The position numbers and the translations under genes were made by a program. Positions 54,391 through 62,328 of a stretch of 64,000 nt of DNA are shown here, one piece after another (the stretch's first letter is position 1; each line of letters begins with the position of its first letter). This stretch comes from Maribacter zhoushanensis. Lineage in GTDB: Bacteria > Bacteroidota > Bacteroidia > Flavobacteriales > Flavobacteriaceae. The stretch covers positions 496,001-560,000 of the forward strand of contig NZ_JARKMR010000002.1 of the NCBI RefSeq assembly GCF_029350975.1, given 5' to 3'. The notes below the pieces were generated by a model. The model ran no database searches, was not told the DNA's origin, and saw only the letters and a program-made list of their open reading frames with translations.

Positions 54391-55693
54391 ACTCATAGGT
54401 TAAACCTGCAGATATAGAATAAAAATAACTACCAGGATCAAAAGATTGCTCCTGGCGCAATACGCCTACATTAGTTCTATAGGCACTAAGATTGTTTTTA
54501 CTGGTAAATTGGTATTCAAAACTTAAACGTTGAGATTCTATATATAACAGTGTCTCTGCCAATAACTGATCACCAGATGTAAATTGTCTCAACTCAGGAG
54601 AAAAACCATAACCTACATTTAAGCCCATATAGTTTTTAGCATCCTTTAGATACTTACGCACCAGTAAATTACCAGATACATTGGTAAGATTGTTAGACTC
54701 TGGCGTAATGTAAGAGCGTAAGGACAAATAGTAGTTACCCGTGTAATACCCCAATGAATTGGTAATAGATTTGACATCTTTAGTAGCGAAGTTTATTAAT
54801 CTACCGCCGGCTGAAAATTCAATTCCGCTTTTATGATTGTAATACACATCTCCACCAACTTTGTGGTTTGGATATGACTCAGACTCAGAATAGCCATAAT
54901 TGATATACGCATAAAATCCTTTTGCAATTTTAGGATACAAATCTAAATCTAGCTGAATACCGTTTTTACCCACTCTATTGCTATTGTTAATTCTTGGTAT
55001 AATAGCACCAAAGGGAGTTTGCCTTTTATAAGAAATACTAGAGGTGGTGATGGGATCAAAGCGTTTGTCGAAAAACGTAACGGCACTATTGACCATAACC
55101 GTATTCTTTAACTTCTCTTCTGTTACGGGCGTTGTATGTATATTTTCAGTTTCTGCTATAGCGGCATCGTTAACAGATGAAGATGAATTCTTGGCATCGG
55201 TAAATTTGGTATTGACCTTACTTTCAACATTAAACCAACCATCTGGGTTATATGCTGTTCCATGCACTCCATCTGTAGCTACAGTCTGTAACCTTTTTAA
55301 TTCTTGGTCATTTTCTATATGAACCAAAGCTTTGTTGGCAAGACCTAATGCCGTTGCATAATTCTTTGTGTACAATTCATTTTTGACTGCGGAAAGCCAA
55401 GCTTCTCTGTTAGTTTTGTCCTTTGATAAAATGCTATTGAATTCCGATCTCGCTAAATCATAATCCCCTCGCCAACTTAAGGTACTGGCCCAAAGTACTG
55501 AAGTCTGTATTTCAGTTTCAGCCGCGTTTACCAAATTGTAGAGCATGTTATGAGCGGTATTGGTTTTACCCTCATACGCTAAGGCATAGGCAGTTTCAAA
55601 AGAAGGCACAGCACTGTTTATATCTTGACCATTAACCTTTAAAATAAAGGATGACAAAACCAATAGAACCATATGTAAGTAGCTATTCTTCAT
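54380..55693 (-). CDS. YaiO-like outer-membrane protein: TPR domain plus beta-barrel
   Basis: The 437-residue protein has a signal peptide (to about VNGQD). Residues about 30-155 are TPR-like repeats (SVLWASTLSWRGDYDLARSEF, KNYATALGLANKAL); residues about 200-437 are the repeated beta-strands of a YaiO-type barrel, ending in the aromatic FNF. Such TPR-barrel proteins resemble PgaA, the exporter of poly-GlcNAc. The gene shares its start codon with the stop of the upstream gene (TAATG), last in the minus-strand operon. Confidence 0.78.
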   Translation of the reverse strand: MKNSYLHMVLLVLSSFILKVNGQDINSAVPSFETAYALAYEGKTNTAHNMLYNLVNAAETEIQTSVLWASTLSWRGDYDLARSEFNSILSKDKTNREAWLSAVKNELYTKNYATALGLANKALVHIENDQELKRLQTVATDGVHGTAYNPDGWFNVESKVNTKFTDAKNSSSSVNDAAIAETENIHTTPVTEEKLKNTVMVNSAVTFFDKRFDPITTSSISYKRQTPFGAIIPRINNSNRVGKNGIQLDLDLYPKIAKGFYAYINYGYSESESYPNHKVGGDVYYNHKSGIEFSAGGRLINFATKDVKSITNSLGYYTGNYYLSLRSYITPESNNLTNVSGNLLVRKYLKDAKNYMGLNVGYGFSPELRQFTSGDQLLAETLLYIESQRLSFEYQFTSKNNLSAYRTNVGVLRQEQSFDPGSYFYSISAGLTYEFNF

Positions 55694-58074
55694 TATTCTA
55701 TGGATGCTAACGTATTTTTAGCATCTTTATTTGTGCTTTTGTGAATATTGATACCCGCTTTTCGTGCAGAATTCTTAGCTCTAGAAATCTTATTGGAAAT
55801 TTCATTGGCGCTGGCACTATTTTCTTGAACTATATCCACCAAGGCAAGTCCTTCAGCATATTTGTCATACCAGAAATACACATCAAAAAGTGCTGCATAA
55901 GAATCAATATAATTGGGGTTCATAGCAATACACTCTTTCAAAATTTTAACCGACTCTTCATAATTGCCTTTCCAAATATGTAATCTGCCCGTTAGAATCT
56001 TAGTATCTATATGACTGGGTGATTCTGAAAGTATATAACGACAAAGTAAAAGGGCATCATCCCATTTTTTATCAAAAGCCAAATCTCTAGCTTTAAAGAA
56101 AGATCGGTCAAAATTACTACCGTCATAAATACTATTGATCCAGGTGATTTCTGCGGGAGTAAATTTCTCTTTCTGTACTGAGAAAATGGTTAAACTATCA
56201 GGAATTATCTTGTTCTCTGTAGTAACGTAGTGGTTCACAGATTTAAAACGCTCTAAAGTTTTCTCTACAGAACCACCACCAAAAGTAGAACTGATATCCA
56301 TATCTTCATCAAGCTCCATAATGTCACCATCAGTATACAATTTTTCTTTACTGATATATTCCTTTAGCTCATTCTTGTTTCGCATTAAAGGTATGTTCTT
56401 AGTGGACCTAAATGCAGTTTCCATGTCTAGGGCACCACCCATCCATGCTACTTTCTTAGGCATTTTTAATTCATATGAATTTGAGAGTAATGCCAGTATA
56501 GAAGGGGTAACATCAAAATGAGAAGAAATAGAACTCATTTTACGGGTTGTTTTCAACATGGGGCTATACATGATGAGCGGTACATGAAAACGACTAATAT
56601 TATTACGCTGTGGTATAGGTATAAGTCTATGGTCCCCAGTAAAAATGAAAATACTATTCTCATAATTAGGTTGAGATTTGTAAGACTCCATAAACCATTT
56701 TATAGCATTATCCGTATATAAAAGTGTTGCAAAAACATTATCATTCTTTTTTACAATTTTCTTTACTCTAGAATTGAAATCGCCTTTGTCCAATATATCC
56801 TTTACCTGGTTTTCAAAAAATTCTTGATTTGGTGGTACAAAGGGTTCATGTGTACTAATGGTCATATACACCTCTAGCCTAGGTTGATCTTTACTTCTTT
56901 CTAGACTTAAACTTTTTTTGAATAATTCTTTATCAGGATATCCCCAAGAAGAACCCGCGGCATCTTCTGCTTGTTGTTTATACTTATTTCCAAATCCAGA
57001 TTTATCCAATACAAAATCAACATTCTCACTTCGTAGAAATCGGTCTACTTTGTCAAAAGAACTGTTGGTGCCCTGATAAAAAGAAGTATGGTAACCATTG
57101 TTTTTAAGCACACTGAACATGGTCAGTTTATTTGGGTATTCATCCAACTCCATGAAACCGCTTTTACCAAAAGGCAAAGAACCTAGCAGTGACGGCAATA
57201 CTCCAAAAGTTCTACCTGTATTGCTCAAAAAATTCTCCCAGTATAATGATTTGGTGGTAAGGGAATCTAAATACGGAGTAAACCCGCCAAACTCTGCTCC
57301 TTCTCCCACAAAATCTCTACCCAAACCTTCAACCATTACAAAAACGATATTTGGTTTTTCTTCTTTTAGCTCAAAATATTCGCCCAGTACATTTTCGATA
57401 TTGGCACCTTGTACCAAAGGATATTCTTCTGTTGATGTATATGAATTATCTTCAGTACTGGTATTGTAAACATTTACAGCCAAGTATTGTACTTTATTCT
57501 GATTAATAGGTTTACCATCTGTAAATAATGAAGCTACAAATAGACTAAACAGTACAATGGTAAACGGATACATTTTACTAATTCTATGATAAAACTTAGA
57601 GGTAATTCTATAAAGTCCTAAAAAAAGACCTATTAAGCCAATTGAAGCGATAAGCAGATAAATTGAAATCATGAAACCACCAGAATTAGCCAAGGTTATT
57701 TGCATATCGGCGTAGCTGTACCCTAAAATATCCGATCCTAAAGGAACTAAAGTAGTACAGTAATATGCAGTAAGGACAGCTTCAATTATCAAGACTAAAC
57801 TTAGCAGTCCAAATACGAGATTAAAACCATATTTAGGACGTAAGTTTTCCCAAAAATTAAAAGGAAACACCATGACAATACCCATTAATGCGGTAAAACC
57901 TATTTGGTGTACAATAGCTTTTAAAAAACTTATGGAAAAAATAGTATCGATAACACCTTTATAGTACAGCATACCATATTGAAAAAGCGTAAGCACGAAC
58001 AAACATCCAAAAAAGGATATCATAAGCCGCGTATACTGCTTTAAAGAATATCTATCTATACTACTTGTGTTCAT
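55693..58074 (-). CDS. LtaS/MdoB-like sulfatase-fold phosphoglycerol transferase with TPRs
   Basis: The 793-residue protein has five N-terminal transmembrane helices (residues about 15-200) and an extracytoplasmic alkaline-phosphatase-fold domain: FVMVEGLGRDFVGEG (metal-binding start), TGRTFGVLPSLLGSLPFG with the likely nucleophile Thr, YMTISTHEPFVPPNQ, and IFTGDHRLIP. This LTA-synthase/MdoB group transfers phosphoglycerol or phosphoethanolamine to glycans at the outer face. The C-terminus (about 650-780) contains TPR-like units. It lies 5 bp downstream of the GT2 gene. Confidence 0.82.
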   Translation of the reverse strand: MNTSSIDRYSLKQYTRLMISFFGCLFVLTLFQYGMLYYKGVIDTIFSISFLKAIVHQIGFTALMGIVMVFPFNFWENLRPKYGFNLVFGLLSLVLIIEAVLTAYYCTTLVPLGSDILGYSYADMQITLANSGGFMISIYLLIASIGLIGLFLGLYRITSKFYHRISKMYPFTIVLFSLFVASLFTDGKPINQNKVQYLAVNVYNTSTEDNSYTSTEEYPLVQGANIENVLGEYFELKEEKPNIVFVMVEGLGRDFVGEGAEFGGFTPYLDSLTTKSLYWENFLSNTGRTFGVLPSLLGSLPFGKSGFMELDEYPNKLTMFSVLKNNGYHTSFYQGTNSSFDKVDRFLRSENVDFVLDKSGFGNKYKQQAEDAAGSSWGYPDKELFKKSLSLERSKDQPRLEVYMTISTHEPFVPPNQEFFENQVKDILDKGDFNSRVKKIVKKNDNVFATLLYTDNAIKWFMESYKSQPNYENSIFIFTGDHRLIPIPQRNNISRFHVPLIMYSPMLKTTRKMSSISSHFDVTPSILALLSNSYELKMPKKVAWMGGALDMETAFRSTKNIPLMRNKNELKEYISKEKLYTDGDIMELDEDMDISSTFGGGSVEKTLERFKSVNHYVTTENKIIPDSLTIFSVQKEKFTPAEITWINSIYDGSNFDRSFFKARDLAFDKKWDDALLLCRYILSESPSHIDTKILTGRLHIWKGNYEESVKILKECIAMNPNYIDSYAALFDVYFWYDKYAEGLALVDIVQENSASANEISNKISRAKNSARKAGINIHKSTNKDAKNTLASIE

Positions 58075-58079
58075 TTTTA

Positions 58080-59510
58080 TTAGGATGCTTTTGCAAAACC
58101 TTTTCTAACTTGGGATCCCCAACCAGATTTTATCTTGAATAATTTTTTATAGTTACCCCTAACCGCAGCATATACTACAATAGGGTGAAAAATGAATGGC
58201 TCTAAAATTGCCAAGCCCATTAATATTAAAATGTCTTTTGTTTTTCTGTATTGATTATATGAATACACATCCCACAGAATGGCATAGAAAGAAATCATGA
58301 TAGAAAACAGGAATATGGCCAGGGTAATCATGAGAAAGAATTCCCAGTTAAGAATACCTAAATAAGCAAATAGCAAAATGGTAAAAAAACCAAAAAACTC
58401 TAATAACGGGGAAAGCCATTCATAGAAAAACCAATAGGGATAACTCAACAAGCCCAATCTACCATACTTAGAATTGAACAACATGTCTTTATGCTTAAAC
58501 AATGTCTCTAGATTACCACGAGCCCAACGGTCTCTTTGGTTTACTAAAATCTTAAGGTCTTCAGGAACTTCTGTCCAACATAACGGATCTGGAATATATT
58601 CAATGGTATAAGGTTCTTTTCTATCATGCATATACCGACGCATTTTGAAAACAATTTCCATATCCTCACCAACGGTATTGGTATCGTAACCACCTACGGC
58701 CAATGCTATTTCACGTTCAAAAAACCCGAATGCACCAGAGATGATGAGCAGGCTGTCTATTCTACCCCAAGCCATTCTACCTAGAATAAAAGAACGAGTA
58801 TATTCTAACAATTGAAATCTTGCCAACCAATTTGTAGGCAACCTGATTTCTTCTAGCTGACCACCTTGAATAACACAAGAATTAGCTACGCGTATAACAC
58901 CGCCAACTGCTATAACCCTTTTCTTTGAGCGCTGAAAAAATGATTTGACCACATGTAACAAAGCGTCTGGTTGTAAAAGGCAATCAACATCTATACAACC
59001 TACATATTTACTGGTAGACAATGATACACCGGCATTTAGAGCATCAGACTTACCACCGTTCATTTTATCGATTACGGTTAGTTTTTCAAAAGCCCTGTTC
59101 TTAGATTTATAGATTCCACGAACTGGTTTAGATTTCCAATCCGGGTCCATTTTTATATCAATTTTCTCTAGGTCATATGAATCTATAAGTTTCTGTAAAG
59201 TGTCATCTTTACTACCATCATTAACCACCATTACATCATAATTAACGTATTGGAGCGATAATAAGGAACGAATGTTTTCTACAATTGTTAACCCTTCATT
59301 GTACGCAGGTGCAATGATCGTTATGGTAGGAGCTAATGGGGAAGCCATTATTTTGGATATATCTGTAAAGCTGTTCTTATTTCTATAATGAAGCGAATTT
59401 CTTGTAGAGAAATATGCCATTAGAGAAAACAGGATAAACAGAATTATGGTAAATACAAAGAATACAAAATTGATGTATTCGAGTACCACACCAAATAGCT
59501 CACTATCCAT
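58080..59510 (-). CDS. Processive GT2 glycosyltransferase (PgaC/HasA-like)
   Basis: The 476-residue protein has an N-terminal transmembrane segment, a GT-A domain and several C-terminal helices. Polymerising-GT2 motifs are present: VNDGSKDD, CIDVDCLLQPDAL (DxD), GEDMEI and NQRDRWARGN (the QxxRW motif of processive synthases). Comparable enzymes make poly-GlcNAc, cellulose or hyaluronan. The product sugar is unknown. Its start overlaps the HEAT gene stop by 8 bp. Confidence 0.85.
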   Translation of the reverse strand: MDSELFGVVLEYINFVFFVFTIILFILFSLMAYFSTRNSLHYRNKNSFTDISKIMASPLAPTITIIAPAYNEGLTIVENIRSLLSLQYVNYDVMVVNDGSKDDTLQKLIDSYDLEKIDIKMDPDWKSKPVRGIYKSKNRAFEKLTVIDKMNGGKSDALNAGVSLSTSKYVGCIDVDCLLQPDALLHVVKSFFQRSKKRVIAVGGVIRVANSCVIQGGQLEEIRLPTNWLARFQLLEYTRSFILGRMAWGRIDSLLIISGAFGFFEREIALAVGGYDTNTVGEDMEIVFKMRRYMHDRKEPYTIEYIPDPLCWTEVPEDLKILVNQRDRWARGNLETLFKHKDMLFNSKYGRLGLLSYPYWFFYEWLSPLLEFFGFFTILLFAYLGILNWEFFLMITLAIFLFSIMISFYAILWDVYSYNQYRKTKDILILMGLAILEPFIFHPIVVYAAVRGNYKKLFKIKSGWGSQVRKGFAKAS

Positions 59511-61947
59511 TTAACTTGTTGTATAAAGAATTGGACATGGAACATAACTGATCAAACAATGTAGAACCATTTTCGCTAGGCTCAATATTCTTTTGTTCAG
59601 CAGGCTCATTTAATTCTAGTTCAAAATCTAGATTAAAAATGGAATCTTCGTCTATAGAAGTACTAGTAGTTTCTATATCAAGAGCAGATTGTGTCTTTAT
59701 ATGCTCCAAAACTTCTGTAGCTTTTGCAACAAGGGATTTTGACCCAGATTCTAAAATACTTTCAAGTAACTCTATTTCTTTACTATCACCTACTACCATC
59801 ATTTCATCTAACAACATATGTCTAGTCTCTTTATCTGCAAGATGGTATACTTCTGCAAAAACACTATTGGTAAGGTCGTTGTCATTTGAGAACAATTCGT
59901 TTGGACGAGGAGATTGGTAGGAGAATTTTTGAATCAATTCATTAGCCCTATTTACAACTACATCAGAATTGTTTTCTTCAATGATTTGGTATAAAAGTAT
60001 AAGTTCACGGCAGTCGCCAAGTTCTGATATGTTCTCTAACAGAACCATGGCATCAAGTTCCTTTTTACGCATGAAATTTGGAGAAAAAGAGATACCATCA
60101 TTTTCAAATGAGATCATTGCTTCTTTTTTATCTGCGTCTTTAATGATAACTTCAGTTTGCTCTTCGGTATTTGTATGAACAGAAGACCAATCAATTTCAT
60201 CAATCATTATTTCCGGACCCTTATTGGTATTCAATTTAGACTTTTCCTCTTGCTCTTCTTGAATAGATACATCATCTAAAACAAATGCTAGTTCAAGGTC
60301 TTCCTTTTCAGAGGTCAATATTTCCTCTTCAACGGAGGTTTGTTCCACCACAAAAGGAAGGAAATTTAAAGAAAGATCTTCCTTATGTTGTTCCTCATGT
60401 TCAGTTTCAACTACAGGGTTAATTTTGGTTGTAGTCGCTTCTATATTTTCGGTTATGGAGTCGTCGCTTTTAATATGTGGTAAAAAGCTTAAATCGATAT
60501 CATCTATTGAATTCACTTTATTTATATCTATTTGCTGAACTTTTGGTTCCGCTTCTAATTCTATCTTTGATTCTAATTCTGTTACTGGTTTAGATAATGA
60601 ATCCACTAAAAGAACTTCTTGCTCAATGGGTTCTTCTTCTGGTAAATCTTCATCAACCAACTCTTCAATAATTGTTTCTTTGTTTTGATGGTCTAATTCT
60701 TCACTTTCATCACTTGAAACTATTTCAGTTGAATCTTTTAAGCCTTCAACATCTATTTCTATTTCAGTAGAAATTTCATTTATGGTATCATGTAACGGTA
60801 CTTCTTCTAGAATATCAACTGCATCATTTTCCACTTTAGGCGTTAAATCTTCTAATTCAACATCATAAAAATCTGAAGTCGCTATATTCTTAGTAGGTAA
60901 TATTCTCTCAGGATCAATTTTATTTAATGTTCCTATGACTTTACTCTTAATATTGAAATTGCGTTCCGTTAGCTGTAAATTTTCTAAAAAAGGAACTTCT
61001 GCGGTTGTTCCCAACTCACCAATAGCATCTAAAATGGCTATTTTAATGTCATGGCTTGCCTTGGTGTACACAAGTTTTAAAGTCAGTAAAGCATTTACAA
61101 AATGAAAACCTTTGATACACTCAATAGCTTCTGCCTGTATCTCACGTTTTTTATGCTTTAACAACGTTATAATGGATTGTTCAGCTTCGTTTTGGTTATA
61201 ATATTTTATTAATCGTAAAGAAAATAATACCACGTGGGTATTGGTAGACGTTAACCAAAGAGCAAATTGTGGAGGGGTATAATTTGGTTTATGTCTAAGT
61301 ACATCTAAAAGCTTTAATTGTTGCCATTCGGCAATTTTATACTTTGTATTATCAAGAAAGTACTTTATACCTTCTTCTTTAAGGTTAACTACTGCAATTT
61401 CAGCTTGTTTACGAATTGTGCTTTGCCTATGGTTTATGAATTTTATGATTAATCCGTATGAATCTTCTACTTCCATAGTAGTCAATTCTAAAATCCCGCT
61501 AGAGACCACCTGCCATTTACCACTTCTAAGTTTCTCATATGCATCATTATGCAGCCCTAAATCTTGATATAAATCAATAAGAACTGACTGTGAGCTACCT
61601 GAAAGATCTTTTCTTAAATCTAATATTACCTCAGTGAGTACATCTCGATCAAAATTATTCTTGATCAATTCTCTTATTTGAACTTTTAGATTTAGGTAAT
61701 TCATTTTTTCCTCCTTTGTATTTGAATCTTCATAGAAGAGAAATTCATTAATCATTGGGGAAAACTCGACCTTCTTGTCTTTTGTACGGCTGTTTTTAGA
61801 TGTAATTCTGTTTCTAATTACAAAAACACCTACAAAGTAAATTACTGCCAATACAAAAAACAGTATTGTCAGCCACCACAGATATTCTAAATTGAATTCT
61901 GGTGCGGAAATCAGCGATATTTTAATTTGATTTGGGGGAATCAACAA
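59503..61947 (-). CDS. Membrane-anchored HEAT-repeat protein with acidic disordered region (TTG start)
   Basis: The 814-residue protein has one transmembrane helix near residues 21-44 and HEAT-like helical repeats at about 120-345 (ILDAIGELGTTAEVPFLENL) and again at about 640-745 (MVVGDSKEIELLESILE). In between (about 350-630) is a very acidic, Glu/Asp/Ser-rich stretch. No ATG lies before residue 65; the frame opens with TTG TTG at 61947. I infer a cytoplasmic-side scaffold or adaptor linking the response regulator to the synthase. Confidence 0.72.
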   Translation of the reverse strand: MLIPPNQIKISLISAPEFNLEYLWWLTILFFVLAVIYFVGVFVIRNRITSKNSRTKDKKVEFSPMINEFLFYEDSNTKEEKMNYLNLKVQIRELIKNNFDRDVLTEVILDLRKDLSGSSQSVLIDLYQDLGLHNDAYEKLRSGKWQVVSSGILELTTMEVEDSYGLIIKFINHRQSTIRKQAEIAVVNLKEEGIKYFLDNTKYKIAEWQQLKLLDVLRHKPNYTPPQFALWLTSTNTHVVLFSLRLIKYYNQNEAEQSIITLLKHKKREIQAEAIECIKGFHFVNALLTLKLVYTKASHDIKIAILDAIGELGTTAEVPFLENLQLTERNFNIKSKVIGTLNKIDPERILPTKNIATSDFYDVELEDLTPKVENDAVDILEEVPLHDTINEISTEIEIDVEGLKDSTEIVSSDESEELDHQNKETIIEELVDEDLPEEEPIEQEVLLVDSLSKPVTELESKIELEAEPKVQQIDINKVNSIDDIDLSFLPHIKSDDSITENIEATTTKINPVVETEHEEQHKEDLSLNFLPFVVEQTSVEEEILTSEKEDLELAFVLDDVSIQEEQEEKSKLNTNKGPEIMIDEIDWSSVHTNTEEQTEVIIKDADKKEAMISFENDGISFSPNFMRKKELDAMVLLENISELGDCRELILLYQIIEENNSDVVVNRANELIQKFSYQSPRPNELFSNDNDLTNSVFAEVYHLADKETRHMLLDEMMVVGDSKEIELLESILESGSKSLVAKATEVLEHIKTQSALDIETTSTSIDEDSIFNLDFELELNEPAEQKNIEPSENGSTLFDQLCSMSNSLYNKLNG

Positions 61948-61961
61948 ATTATAATCTTTAG

Positions 61962-62327
61962 TTATTTATTTATCTCTCTTGCAATGCGTACTAATAATTC
62001 TGTTGGACTTACTGGTTTAGTAATGAAATCATTTGCACCTAGCTCAAAAGCAGTTAGAACGTTCTGTTCATTACCTGCCGATGAAATAATTATGATAGGT
62101 GTTTTAGATTTTAGTTCGTTGCGCACATAATCTATGAGTTCGATACCTGAACAATAGGGCATCATAATATCACTCACAATAATATCTGGCATTTCATTTT
62201 TTAAATATTCTTTTACTTCTTTTCCGTTGGCTGAATGATGTACTGAATAGCCGCCTTTTTTCAGCCTAAAATTTAATAAGGAAGCTAAAAGTTGGTCATC
62301 ATCTGCTAATAGTACACTTTTACCCAT
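61962..62327 (-). CDS. Single-domain response regulator (CheY-like)
   Basis: The 121-residue receiver domain has no output domain. The acidic pocket is ADDDQ (about residues 9-12), the phospho-acceptor Asp is Asp53 (VSDIMMP), and the conserved Lys is in FITKPVS. With no DNA-binding part it must act by protein contact, perhaps on the HEAT protein, whose gene starts 14 bp downstream. It is 1 bp after the kinase gene. Confidence 0.88.
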   Translation of the reverse strand: MGKSVLLADDDQLLASLLNFRLKKGGYSVHHSANGKEVKEYLKNEMPDIIVSDIMMPYCSGIELIDYVRNELKSKTPIIIISSAGNEQNVLTAFELGANDFITKPVSPTELLVRIAREINK

Positions 62328-62328
62328 C

